Part shown: piece by piece, positions 25,578 through 37,790 of the stretch
How the letters are laid out: each line of letters begins with the position of its first letter
Numbering within the stretch: position 1 is the first letter of the stretch
NCBI GenBank assembly: GCA_027574665.1
Contig: CM050659.1
Coordinates: 20,995,001-21,059,000, forward strand
DNA: 64,000 bases
Reading direction: 5' to 3'
From: Rhynochetos jubatus
Taxonomy: Eukaryota > Chordata > Aves > Eurypygiformes > Rhynochetidae
The notes under the pieces: model-generated
The model's database searches: none
Seen by the model: only the letters and a program-made list of their open reading frames with translations
Told to the model about the DNA's origin: nothing
Made by a program: the position numbers and the translations under genes

Positions 25578-25742
25578 AATACCTCTTCACCTCTCCATGC
25601 CTCAGCTTCTCATTTGTAAACTTGTGATTCTACCATTTCCCTTCTCTGCCTGGTAAATACAGGTTTAAAGTTCTTTGGGCAAGAATTGTCTCTAATGCTA
25701 TGTACATACACTGCCTAAAGCTGGGACTCCTGGTGTAGACTG
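25578..25742 (+). repeat. MIR-like SINE fossil of the reptile/bird type
   Basis: The order of motifs matches a sauropsid MIR-family SINE in plus orientation: CCTCTCCATGCCTCAGCTTC (the 'ctctctgtgcctcagtttc' core), CATTTGTAAACTTGTGATTC ('catctgtaaaatggggat'), CTGCCTGGTAAATACAGG, then AAGTTCTTTGGGCAAGAATT followed by GTCTC, and a GGGACTCCTGGTGTA-like end. The last two match the tail found in turtle and crocodile copies. It is strongly diverged but alignable by eye over about 160 bases, so an origin before the bird radiation is likely. Confidence 0.68.
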
Positions 25743-28139
25743 TGACCTCCAAGCATTCATGCTTTACAAAATACAAGAAAACAGGGGGAGGGAGAGAGAG
25801 AGGGAAGAAAGCCTTTTAGAATGTAAGAAAGAAGTCAAATCTGGCTAATTACCAAGACCTTCCCATCAGGCTGACAGAATCCCACCGTGGACACACTCAG
25901 TGGTTGTTCTTTATTTCTGAGCTTTATTTTAATCCCTCCTCATTTCCCTTGTTTCATTTCCAGTCAGTTCAGAATCCTAATGTTTTTGCCAACTTATTTT
26001 TAATGGCATTGTTAGCATCCAGGAAGCCTTGTCAAATAATCATTATACAGTTACTTTCAAGGACCCCTGCAGTTGCTTCCACTCACTGTGCGTTTCCCCC
26101 CTGCTCCCTTCACATTAGCAGGGGAGATATTTTTCTCGCTGGGAAATCACCAAATTAAAAATCTGGCTGTGTGACCCCATCCTGCGTGTTCATCCAAAGG
26201 TGTAGCTGCTCTGTTTGGCTGATGGTCGCTTTACCTTCTTACATTGTCTTTGGCAATTCACTTTCACACATTAGCAAACAAAAGGCATTTGTAAAACTTC
26301 TCTTGAGTAACAAATTGAAGTCTTTCAGCTACAGAAAAACCATAAACCTGCTGCTCTTCCTTACCCAAACGGAAGAAAGGTTGTTTTTAAATGAGACTTT
26401 TAGCCATTTCTATCTGAGAACATCTCTCCAATTGCTCACCACCCATGGATCAACCCTTTCAATGGCTATTGCTTTTAAGAAATGCTGAACAAATGTGTGT
26501 TGCTGAATCTCAAAGCTTTGCCCATCTCTGCTAAAGATGCTGCTTGACCTGCAGTATCTTTCTATTTTGGTATTTTCTGCCATAAAACTTACACCACAGC
26601 AGATTTTCTTTTCATCTAGTATTTCTCTCCAGTTTTCTATAGAAAGGAAAATCAGTATTGTCTTTTTCAGGGGTCCCTAAATGTTTTAAATCAAGGTGAA
26701 ATAATGGAGAGCTTGAGCACAGTTTCAGAAGAGCTTGACTCCCACAAGTTGCCATTGGAAACTGGTAGATTCTGGTGGACTGTGGCTATTGAGATATTCA
26801 TAAAGTTTATGAGACCTTTTTCTCTCAGTGACTGGACCCACGATTCCTGTCAGTGGTACCTTTACATGAGAGAGAGATGATGGCAAATCAGTGGCACACA
26901 CTTCCATTTGGCTCCAGCACTTTGTGGCCTGGGGCAATTTCTCTTTCCTATCTGGTGCAACAGAAACAAGACCTCTGCGCTGCTGTGGGCTCTGGCTCAC
27001 CAGCTAATGCTGCCCCCTGAAGCAGTGATCTCTGATCCAGGTGCTCTACCCTTTTGAAGTTGCTGTGGGATTTGTTGCCCTGGTTTCAAAAGAATATTAA
27101 GGATAATCATCTGATTAATGTCAGTAACATGAAATCATTACAAGTTTCAAGGGGAAACCCAGGAACTCAAGAGCCCAGAGCCAAAGTCTACCCTTTCGGT
27201 ACCTGCCCCTCCTGACAGACTTTTCCTATTAGAGAAGGCAGCCAGAGTTTCCACAGCTGTGATTTTGAATGTGTTTTACCTTTTCCAGGTTTACTCTTTC
27301 TATAGGACAGGCTTCTTAGGTTCCTGAGTCTGAATACATTTTTTTAATCAATTGAAAAAGATGACAGTGTCGAATTGTGTGGGGATTTTTTAGGCATACT
27401 TTCCTGGGATGAGTATGCTGCTGCATGCACTTGGTCTGGTGCTTTTACAGGGATTTAGGGAGAATCTGACTCTTCCCTGAGACAATCAATCACTTGGCAG
27501 ACATTCATTTTTGGCACTGTGCTACTTGCATTTTTCTGGCAGAGTCAAATATGGATGGGAATAACATAAAGAGCTGGTTGAAAACAGTTGTCACTCACAG
27601 AGGGGATAGACCCAGCATGGAAAGGGTCAACAGAGATGTTTGTGGAAGAAGTTTAGTTGCTGTTTTCCTAATGGCCTCACCAGGAAGAATTAAAATAAGT
27701 TTGAAAGTGGTCTACATTCAAAGCAGCTGAACCATCTTGGGACCAACTCAAGCTGGGGATGAAGCTAAGTCACAAAAACAACTTTGTGTGCCTGTTTCTC
27801 CCTAGCAGGTCACACTACTGTAACGCGTGGACTGAATTATTTATACTCACACCAGGGTCCCACTTAATTATTGACTTTCATTTTATTTTTAGTACTCAAA
27901 AGGCTCAGAAACCCGGATTCATCCTAGCTTGCTGCGTTAAGGAAGGTCCGTTTCCATGTTGCGGCCCTGGACGGTGGACCCTGCCTGATGCTTGCACTGT
28001 TTTGTGCCTTACCAGCCCAACAAAGCTACAGATAATTATGCTCAATGCAAAATGCCTGTATATAGTCTACTCCAATTACACATTTCAAGGTATATTCAAA
28101 GCTAACAACAGCACAAAAAATTGCACAGAACTATATCCT
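25743..28139. other. Unique non-coding sequence
   Basis: No gene, RNA or clear repeat is seen. A GA run lies at 25792-25802. Plus-strand open frames at 26171-26488 (105 codons) and 27759-28142 (127 codons) have no recognisable domain and no supporting context. Confidence 0.55.
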
Positions 28140-28565
28140 TGACAAACTTCACCTCTTTTTGGATTGGCAAATCCTTTGTGAATCAACCCTGATTACTATG
28201 AATTTATTTATTGTTCATAAATATTCCCCAATTAGCTTCAATGAATAATTTTCAACCTGTTAGCTGTAAACAATTGATAGCTATGAATATTTGCTATTCA
28301 TTATTGATGTTATAAGACTCATCACCAGGGTTTTATGTTATTGTTTCCGCATTTTTATTGGACAACTGTTTTAAATACGTGAATAATTAATCCTAACATA
28401 AATTGTGTAAAGAATAAAGAATGCAGGTGACAATTATCAAGCAAAAATACCCCTCTTCTGTCAAAATTCTTGACTTGGAGATGGTAGGAGTCCAAGAATT
28501 AATAAGTTGTAATTAGTACAGACTCACAAATCATAACAAACAAAATCATGTTTGTTTATAAAAAT
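28140..28565. promoter_or_regulatory. Candidate conserved enhancer block, AT-rich
   Basis: This stretch is dense in homeodomain- and FOX-like cores (ATTAGC near 28231, TAATTA at 28384-28389 overlapping TAATCC at 28388-28393, TAATTA at 28510-28515, and inverted AAACAAA/TTTGTTT at 28538-28544 and 28551-28557). It is non-repetitive and carries no transposon signature or credible open frame. By texture it is one of the best regulatory candidates in the window. Conservation is inferred, not shown. Confidence 0.3.
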
Positions 28566-31500
28566 ATTCCTAAGCCACTGCCTTTGAGTATTGTTTAAAA
28601 ACCTACAGTGCCAGACATCACACAACATTCTTTTAAGCGTGGCAGCTATTGTTTCAAATACTAAGAAAATTTAGGTAGAGCACTTAGAAATACACTAATG
28701 AGTCTTTGCAGAAATAGCTCTTCTTGACTGGTTATTACAACAGCTTCACAAGAGGATTGCCATCTTGCATAATTTAACACAGTGCTGTTAAACCTTGTGA
28801 AGTAAGCAAGTGAAAGTGCTCAAAGTTTTTTATACATAGTCTCTACGTTAACACCGTTAGGAATTAAAACTCTTACAAAGAAACTATTTGTAAATAGTAC
28901 CTGTGTTCCAAGTTTCACTTGCACAAGATTTCATATAGATCTTCAAACAATCACAAGTTATTTTTTTTGAACAGAGGCTTCTTGGTGTAACGACTCCACC
29001 CTGTTGATCTTAATTTTGTGTGCTCCTTTTACATGGAAAGTCTCTGTCATAGAACTATGAAGAAGTATGAGTTTCATGAATAACTCTGCATTCAAAATCA
29101 AGACTGCAAATCAAGCACCCAAAAGATGGAAATACCACTGATCTTGCTACTGATTCCTCGCTCAAGCCCTCCTGTCTGATCTGTTTGCAATATTCATTCA
29201 GTGTTTTGCCAAACAAAAAACTGATTACAGTGAAAAGTTAAAATGGAAGCTTGGAATAGGATGCACCTGGCATCATCAAAAAGTGGCAATGCTGATCCCA
29301 CTTATAATTACCTAGTACCATCAGCTCAGCTAATTTATATCAAAACATACTAGCCAGTGTGCGTGTCAATGGAAATATAAACTGTGAAGAGGATGTCAGT
29401 GCTGATGTTTCCTTGACTGGGACACGGGTTCCCACAGGGAATTTTTCCTTTGAGCCTTACAACCAAAACACAACCATGAAATTCAACACTCCAGCAAAAC
29501 CCAGCCTCTCTGAATGGCTGAATAAATGTGAAAGCAGCCACTTAAGAGTATTTACAGTGGATAACAATAACCTATTCAGTTAAATTATAACATCTTCATC
29601 ACCCAAATTATGACCTAAAGGCAAGATGTAAACCCAGACAACTCTGCATTAGATAGACTGTTCTGTTAAATGAGACATTCAGAAAATGCTAATATGGTTT
29701 ATCATACAAAGAACATTGACCTGTAATAGCACAACGAACAAAAATAAAATAATCTAATGCAATTACTGAACAAAGATTTCAAGGAAATAGTTGATGAATA
29801 AAGGGCAACACTAGGAATTAGTTATAATTCCAAGCATTTCTGAATTAAACACGCTACAGTCCAACAAACTGAACAAGGACCCTGGGAGTCTGTTTGCTGG
29901 ACATGTAACTGGGATTTGCTCTAATGCTATGACAAGTGCCACATAATAACCGAAAATTTTCAGCAGACATCAGTGTGGGAATCCTGACAAATAGGGCCCA
30001 ATGCCACATGCTGGGAAAACCAAAACTGAACATCTGTTCATTAAGTGATCCCTGTCCATCATGTGCACTGAATGAAGCTGGGGCTCAGTGTCAAAACAGA
30101 ATATGCTTATTTAATTAAAATCTCATCATCAGAGACACAGCATTGAACAAGCACCCCTGAGACTCTTTTTAAAAGAAATATCCATGGCCTTGTCTTTGAA
30201 AATTAGTAAATATCCTTCTGTGTGTAATTATTATGCACAAAGTCTTGTGCTGTGGTAGGAGTCCTGAGCTGGGAAAGCAGCAAAAAAAATGAATCATCAC
30301 AATGCTTGAAGGTCACAACCTTCACCACTGAAAAGTTTAATTTTACATCTTTCTATAAAACCACCCATGTCACTGATTTCATCTAAAAGCTAAGATTAGG
30401 TAATGGAAGGGTAAAGTAAAGCTTTGATGTTTAGATTTTAGGTCTGGTTGCTACAAGCACTGTAAATTGGTTCTTCAATAGAAAAAGGTGAAGACAGACA
30501 ATGGATTCATCCCTGAACAAAATGGTTAAACTCAAAGAAACCAATATAAGTGTACTTTGGCCTGTCAAAGTGAGCCCTGTGAGGTAGATGGTCTATAGAA
30601 ATGCAGTCATCATACATTTGCAATCACAGAGGCACTCTAATCAGGACTGCACTTTAAACTTTTCTCTCAAAGGCAAGAGAAAGTGTAGGCTGGGTCTGAC
30701 CGGAGTGAACATTCTTTGATTTCATAGTGTCCTAAACTTCATTCAAGATTCTTCTGGAAAGGGTAAAATAAAGTGGCATGCAGTAATTGCCTTGACATCC
30801 TTCAGAAAAAATCAATAATGAATATGAGTGAAGGGTCAAGAAAGATCCACTACTGGGCTAACCGAGAGGGTTTAAATCAAACTAACTAGATTTGATAAAC
30901 AGTGAAGTCTCTCTCATCCCTGTATTTTAGGAGAACTTACTTAATTATACTGCTCCTGAGAGCAAAGTGCTAATTACATCCTGGCAGAATCCCAAGGCGC
31001 AACAGGGTTGACACTGTGCCTGTTTCCTCTGGGCTCTCAGCTCTCTAGGGCACTGTGATCTGGACCCATGACATTCCTGCCCCCCCAAGCCCTGCATCTC
31101 TTTCTTCACAGTGATGGGCAGTCACAGTCAATTATGTGCTGAACAGACATCCCAACTGACCAGGTGGGTTGAAATCTCTCACTGCCTGTAAAAGCGAAGA
31201 AAAGGTGAACTAGGAGGGATGAAGGCGGGGGAGGGAGGGGGAGAAGAAGGAAAGGATAAATTCTGTGGTCAAATGTATGGGGCAGGCTGAGTTGCCACTG
31301 ATGAACTGCTATGTGTCTTGCAGATCCTGCTGATGCTGGTCCCTAGGGTATGAATACACTTCTGAAAGCCTTAACCTTTACACTGGACATGCAACACAGT
31401 TATGGCTTGTATTTTAAATTCCCCTGAGAATGGGCAACATCCTCAGGTGGCAAAATTTCATTCCAGGGCTTCACCCTACCTTATATTGAAATTTCATAGA

Positions 31501-34500
31501 ACAAGTGCTCTTTTACTGCTTGATACTTAGAATTACACTTGGGGAAAAAAAAAATATATATATATATGGTTACCCAAGATGGTCCCACATCTCCTTGACA
31601 CTTGCATTGAGTGGGAAAAATGCTAGAGATTCTCTTTTCCCTCATTTTCTACTGAGCATATTCTTCTATGCTTTTCTGTACAGGGATAACTGTTTTGAAT
31701 GTAATGAAAAAGTTGTTTGTGGAGGCCCCTAATTAATGACAAATAACACTGGATACCAATAAAATGAGTCCATTTTCCCACAGTTCAGATACTAGCAGTA
31801 AGCCTTCCCTGTGAGAGTACAAAGCTGATGAAAAGTCTGTTCATTTTGCAGCTCAAATACAGACACCATTTGTTCCTCTATTTTTCCAAAATGAACATAT
31901 AGTCATCAGATGTAATTGTTTACCAAATTTGATACTTTTATATAATGTCATTCTGGAGCTTGAATAAGCTCAAATAAGGCAGAACTGTGGCACAGAGAGG
32001 AGGAAAGAAATTACTCGTAGATTCCAAACAAGCCTTCATTGTACTTCATGTTCTTTCTAAAACACTGCAGTCTGGCTGTGCTTTTTGTACCTTATTAGCA
32101 CCATCTAAGGGAAGAAAATGGGAATCACCTAAAGGCAGTATACAATCTGTAAACAATGGTGGAATCTCTTCACTCTGTTCAAGACTAATGTCAGAATATT
32201 TCAACCCAAGAGAGACAAAAATCATATTTTAGTCTTTATGTGACTTAGCAAAAAGGCTAATTAAACTTGTCAGTGAAAAAAAAAATCAGGACATTACAAT
32301 GTAACTTACCAAGTCTGGTTTTCAAATTGATCTTAATACTCACATGCAGAAATACGAAACAGTGTTGGTTTATTCCTCCACTAACACCAAGTTCCAAATT
32401 AATGGAAAAGGTCTGTGATGTGGTGGCCTACAAAAGCCTTATTGAAAAGAGATTGCAATGTTTTTTAAACAGTAAACTATATGCACTTTGCTGGGAGGTG
32501 GGGGGGAGTTGTTAACGCCTGCGCAAAATAAAATCTAAATGCAGGGATCCGACGTAATGACAATTTGGCATGACAAAGAATCACCTCAAAAATCAAGTTG
32601 GAAAGCTAATACAGCTCAGCAATTGGCTATAGGTGCAGAAATTGCCATCTGGCCACTCACTATCTATCTTTAGATCTTTAACTCAGACTCTAAGTTAGGG
32701 CTTTCATACTTCACTAGCTGAGAGAGAAACCTCCAGGTTAGAAATAAGGCACAGCTCTAACAAATATGACAAACAACCACTGGAGTCCTTTGTTGCATTT
32801 TATACTGGGACCTTCGTCATGTTCATTTTTAAAGCAGGACATGACATCTTTCCAAGATCTCTACTCTGCTTCAATTAAGAATTAATAAATCTAAGTCCCC
32901 TCTTCTGTGTTATAAATGAGGTCAGACCAAAAGATCACAATGATAAAAAAATATATCACATCCCTCTTACCTAGAGGGATGTGAATACCTGTGAATAATT
33001 TGTCAAATATCTTTCTTTTTGTCCAAGCATTAACATTTCCACGCTAACTACTTGTCCTGTATTTACTTAGTAAATACTGCTTACTGAGCTCCTTGTAAAT
33101 GCGAAGCCTTTATCGATAAATAATAACAGGATGATCTATTGCTTACATAGTAATTTCCTGTTTTCCCAAAGAAAACTTTCAAATTAATTTCCGTTTCTGG
33201 TACTTTACAAGTTTTAGTGCAGAATTTGCTTTATGTTCTCACCCTAAAATTTTCTTTTCAAATTAGATGTCATCGCAAGCATTTTTTCCCAAAAGATTGT
33301 TCACAGGATACATAGAAAAAATACAGATGTGAATGTAGTCTGACCAAATTTGTTTAGAGTCTAAACTTTTGTCACAAATTTTAGAGAAACAGGCTCGTTC
33401 AATTTATAGGTTAATTCAGCATCTGTAAGTGAAAAGGATACAGGAGCTTTCACAGCTAGGCAAAAAAAGAAAGACCTGAGGAGATGTCTATCTAAGCACC
33501 GTACTCAATCTTTTGCTGCAAAACAACCCATTAATTTACTTGCTTTCATTTTAGCTGTCCCTATAAACAGATATGGATGCAGACAGTCAGCAAGTAAAAC
33601 AAAATGAAAACAAAATCTAAGTGGAATAGAAAGAGGCCAAAGAAAACCAACACAAGAACAAAGAAGCTGGTTCGACATGACGGTTCAAGTCCCCCTCAGA
33701 AACAATTTTCACCTGTCATAGCAACAGACGGGACACAGCAACAGAACCTGCCTTTGCTCTTGCAACAACACGCACTGGGTTTGTTTCCGAAGTCTCTTTC
33801 ACTCAGCAATGTTGTCTGACTTGAGGACGACAGTGACAACAAAGACAAAAATAATCTAGTGGTATAAAGGTTTACTAATGGTTTACTGGCCTTTTAATTT
33901 TCTGAGGCTGCAGCTCCTATCTACCTATGCCCAGTAGTAAACATGATGACAGAGCCATTATCCCCAGCTTGCTGGGGACTGCATGGGGTGTACATGGAAA
34001 GAGCAGATAAGCTGAGCTCGATTTGTGGGAGATGCCATTATCAGATCCAGAACTTTCTGTGGTTTCCCAGCAGAGGAGGGAATACAAGAATTGCTGTTTC
34101 CATACATTAAACCTATCTGATGTCCATCTCAAACAGCATGAATGTCTCTATTCCCTTTACCTGCACTGCCACTGGAAAGTGCCCGTTACTTAGGACAAAC
34201 TTCTGAAGATAAAACAAAAGGTTTTGTCACCACATTTCCTGGCTGAATAACTTTCACTGAAGTCCATTTACAGCAGCAAGACTTCAGCCAACTCTGCACA
34301 GTTTGAATTCACATGCAAACCCGTCATTTTTCATCCTTTCCCCAGACCAAAATCCCCGAAGGATCACAAGCAGCCAGAAGTCATCCAGCACTCCCAGAGC
34401 AGTGGACAGCCCCAGGGCTATACCTTCAGAGCACATACCACAACATGCTATAATGCTAAACATGCTAATGCACGTGGCTGCCACCTTTCCTGAAGTATTG

Positions 34501-35289
34501 CCTTGGTAGCCGCTGCCAGCGTTGTCTGAGTCCAGCACAGGGGTAAGATGCACGGCTCCCAGTGGCCTGTTGGCCATTGTAGACAAGCCAATCACTCCTG
34601 GAATACTACTATTGATTCACTTAACCTTTGCTCAAGGAAAAAGAAGGTACTACGTGATATATAGGAGCTAGTACAGTGAAACCGTCAGGAAAACACATAC
34701 TGGGAAGTCTAAACAATACAGGAAACCATAATGATTTGCACACTTCTGTATCCATGCAGGATCTAAGTTCATTACTAGAGCATGTACCTGCTCAGGATGC
34801 TGTATGCTATACAACACATACGATGTTCTTTAATCTAACAAAAGGTGTATATTAGACTTCCTTCGGGGAACAACCTTTGTATTAATACCTACCTGCAAAT
34901 TACTCAGACCACTGCTAGTGCCATAAAAATAATAAACTGTAGTAATAACAGTAAGTTGTATTTGTGAATACACTGAAGTTTGATCAACCCAACGTTCATG
35001 CCACAGCAAAGATTTCATTTGCACTGAAAAAAGTGGCAAGATGCTCCTCTATAGTGGGCTGCAGTAAGCTTTCCTAAACTATTTTATATCTATCAAAATT
35101 ATGTTCATCATTCAAGAATTGCATTGACTTCAAATCCTCAGGTTGCTCTAAGAGCACATTAGCTTTATTGCTTTAGATTACCTTTACAGATTGTACTCGC
35201 AGTACATTTCAGTTAACAACTTTGCAACCCACACACTGAAACACATCATTTCATGAACACCCAGGTTTATAAAACCATGTTCTCCCGTA
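28566..35289. other. Unique non-coding sequence, no gene recognised
   Basis: No exon or RNA gene is recognised. A run of A followed by a TA dinucleotide tract lies at about 31545-31567. A G-rich stretch at 31216-31241 has four runs of three or more G. An open frame at 29359-29583 (74 codons, beginning at GTG) and one at 33604-33819 (71 codons, Lys/Arg-rich start) have no recognisable family. A minus-strand frame at 34284-34595 (103 codons) is hydrophobic in parts but also unrecognised. Confidence 0.5.
31216..31241 (+). other. G-rich stretch with possible quadruplex potential
   Basis: Runs of 3, 5, 3 and 5 G occur in order; the first loop is 8 bases and the other two are single A. This satisfies a relaxed G-quadruplex pattern. 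It is a sequence property only, and no promoter is seen beside it. Confidence 0.3.
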
Positions 35290-35415
35290 CACCAACACAG
35301 CTCCAGTGAAGTTAATGCTTCTTTGCTAATCTGTGCCAAAACATAAGGATTATTGTGAAATTATGATCCCATCAAAGTCAGTGAAAATTTCCACTGGATT
35401 CAACAAGGCCAAGCT
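35290..35415. repeat. Possible old amniote repeat fragment
   Basis: CTCCAGTGAAGTTAATGC at about 35302 and ATGATCCCATCAAAGTCAGTG followed by AAAATTTCCACTGGATTC at about 35364-35402 resemble the 'gatcccattgaagtcaatgg ... cccattgacttcaatg' pattern of an ancient sauropsid repeat. The match is partial, and chance similarity is possible. Confidence 0.28.
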
Positions 35416-36789
35416 GAGCTTTTGTCTCTAATTTCCAGAACTCCTCCCTGCTTCTCTACAGCATCTTCTTTTTGTGTAAGCAGTGGATCAGCTTCATCCA
35501 GCTTATTGCATGCACCCAACTGCTGTTCAGTAACCTCTCTATATAGATTTAGAGGAATGAATGGGGCTGCCTTAGGATGATTCAGTAACTCTAGCATCCC
35601 AGCCACACCTGTAACATTTTTTTCCTCCATCTCTGTAACATGGAATAACTGCTGTTGGCTGAACTGAAGAGATTTCAGTCAGGGAGGTAAGGTGAATATT
35701 AGAGAGAGCGTACAAAGGTAAAAATGGTGACTGGAGGATGCCTCAAAATAAATGGTCCAGCGTCTGTAAGCAAAGCTGAAAACATAAATGCACTAAAATT
35801 GAAAGTTTCAGGATGAAGATCAGATGTGAAGAACATCCTTCATCCTTCCTGCCAGTCCTTTGGACAGCAGTTCTGGTACAGATTCATGGGACTGGGCTGC
35901 AGAAGGGACATCCTTTCCTTCCCTGGAGCAAAGAGCCACATTCTGCAAGAACATTTCCTTATCCAAAAGCATGATACTATCTAATTCCATTACTCCAGGG
36001 AGAACATTTGTAGGGTATAGAGTGTCTACAGGTATTTTAATAAATAATGTGAACAACAGAAAAGGAATATGCACCAACTCACAAGTTCAAGTAACAGTTA
36101 CCTTCGAGAGCTGTACAGAAACTCCCATTTATGAAGACTGGATTTTCTCTTTGATTTCTTAGCTAGGTACTTCTAAAAATATTCACAAGTACCCAAGATC
36201 CTTTCCCCAGAGAAACTGTGGGAGCCTGTATTTAATTACCACAACCCTAGTGCACACAAGCCACATAGTTAAGTTTTATGCAGATGCTGCAAGTTTCTCC
36301 ATCAGAGACTATTAGAAGGGTGTTTAAAGTAGTGCTCAGTAGATACCGGCACACAGCTTCAAATCCTATTATTTGTTGACAGGATTTATGAAAGTCCCTC
36401 CCACGCACTGGTTTGAAAGTTAGGCACTTCATTTCTTCCCTCACTTCAAGCATCGATCTGTGGCCCTTAGCTATCATCCCCACATGTTCTTGGCTTACTT
36501 CATTTTAATCCTGCAATATTCAGTCACCTGCAGAGGGAACTCTGCCGTCACTTCGTATTATTTTTGAAGCCTCCCTATTCGTTCCCTTTTCTGCTCTTCT
36601 TCCTTTCCACTCCAGTATGTGTCACAAGCACGTTGACATGAACATGTATCATTAAAGCAGTTGTCTCCAGCCATGCAAACAAGGTGTCACAGCTGTAGAG
36701 CAGACTGTGCCTTAGATCTCTTTGGGCTCTCCTAATTACGAGTCTTCACAGGACAAGACTGTTAGACTGTGTTTCTCCTGATCACTTAA
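35416..36789. other. Unique non-coding sequence
   Basis: Two minus-strand open frames, 35820-36077 (85 codons) and 35400-35630 (76 codons), have fairly protein-like composition but no domain I recognise, and the 180 bases between them are not open. A plus-strand frame of 100 codons overlaps the first. No gene is called. Confidence 0.45.
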
Positions 36790-37790
36790 AAAAGGTCTGT
36801 TTGGCAAGGAACCCAAGAAGTTACTTGGTTCATCCCAAAGTAGGGTGGAGCTATATCTAAACTACTTTTAACAGGTATTTATCTAAGTTGTCCTTAAAGC
36901 CCAGCAATCGACTTCTCTAGGCAAGCACAGTACTTACCTACACTTGCTATCAGAACCTCTGGCTGCAGGCACACATATAAACTTTAAGTCTATTATATCT
37001 TTTCACAGCCCACTAAGTATAAGGAGTATTTTTCTGAGTATAAGGAGTATTTTTCTCTTCGTTGAACCTTTCTACATCTTCAAAGAGGTTGTAAACCCTC
37101 AGTTCCCTCTGCCTAAACTAAAGTACACTACTTCTAGTATTTAACACTTTGCAAGCAAGAAACCAATGAAGAAAGCTTTGTGTCATTCTCATCTGCACCC
37201 CCTGGTCACGCTTGCCTAGAAAACTGTGATAAAGCTCCCACAGCACCCAGAAGATGGAAAGAACAAATCCTGTGCCTCCAATATAGCTCTTGGATTCTCC
37301 CTAGGGTTACCGTTGCCTTTAACATGGTACGGTAATATCAACTCATATTTACTTTGTGATAGAAAACCTGTAGGCTTAGTCAACATCCAATGCCTAACTA
37401 ACTATTCCCTGTTCAACATTGCACCTTTGGATTTTTCCATCCAAAGTGTGATTTTGCTCTGTATTTAAAGACTTGACCTTACTATTTGTCAAACAGTTCC
37501 CAAATTTATTAAGAATTCTGATCCTTTCCTGCAAAGCCTCTGCAGTCCTTTCTAGTTGTTAGAACCTACACACTCTATACAATAAACTCATTTCCAGCAG
37601 CCAAGATCTTGATGCAAATATAGAAATTAACCAGCCCAACAACCAGAGTTCACTTAATATATGTCTCTGACACGATTTAGTTATTGACATCCATGATTTC
37701 TTTCAGTTTTCAACCAACTGTGGACATACACTACAAGGATTTTGTCTGGAAAACATCCCTTTCCTTTTTTAGGAATGGCATGCTGGGGTA
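36790..37790 (-). mobile_element. Long, very old CR1 LINE fossil
   Basis: Landmarks of the CR1 3' half appear in the expected order in reverse complement. Near 36850-36960: CAGGTATTTATCTAAGTTGT followed by CCTTAAAG, then TCTCTAGGCAAG. Near 37075-37125: CATCTTCAAAGAGG ... CCCTCAGTTCCCTCTGCC, TAAACTAAA. Near 37340: CAACTCATATTTACTTTGTG. At 37440-37550: CCAAAGTGTGATTTTGC, ATTTGTCAAACAGTTCCCAA followed by ATTT, then AAGAATTCTGATCCTTTCCT followed by GCAAAGC. Near 37610: GATGCAAATATAGAAATTAA. These correspond to the end of the reverse-transcriptase ORF and the 3' UTR. Divergence is very high, with insertions and deletions throughout, so no coding capacity remains. This points to an old archosaur or sauropsid CR1 subfamily, not one active in modern birds. 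The far edge is uncertain. Confidence 0.72.
37016..37056 (+). repeat. 21-base tandem duplication inside the old CR1
   Basis: The 20-base word AGTATAAGGAGTATTTTTCT occurs at 37016-37035 and again exactly at 37037-37056. The perfect identity inside a heavily decayed element shows that the duplication is much younger than the CR1 insertion. Confidence 0.85.

Noticed and set aside
31960-32130. MIR-like phrase (GAACTGTGGCACAGAGAGGA)
   Set aside because: Only the central phrase fits and the flanking SINE landmarks are missing, unlike the two accepted copies.
33660-33700. GGTTCAAGTCCCC, similar to a tRNA B box
   Set aside because: No A box at proper spacing and no cloverleaf could be drawn, so it is not a tRNA or tRNA-derived SINE.
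34284-34595. 103-codon minus-strand frame with a hydrophobic segment
   Set aside because: No recognisable protein, and the plus strand is open over part of it as well. There is no splice or promoter context.
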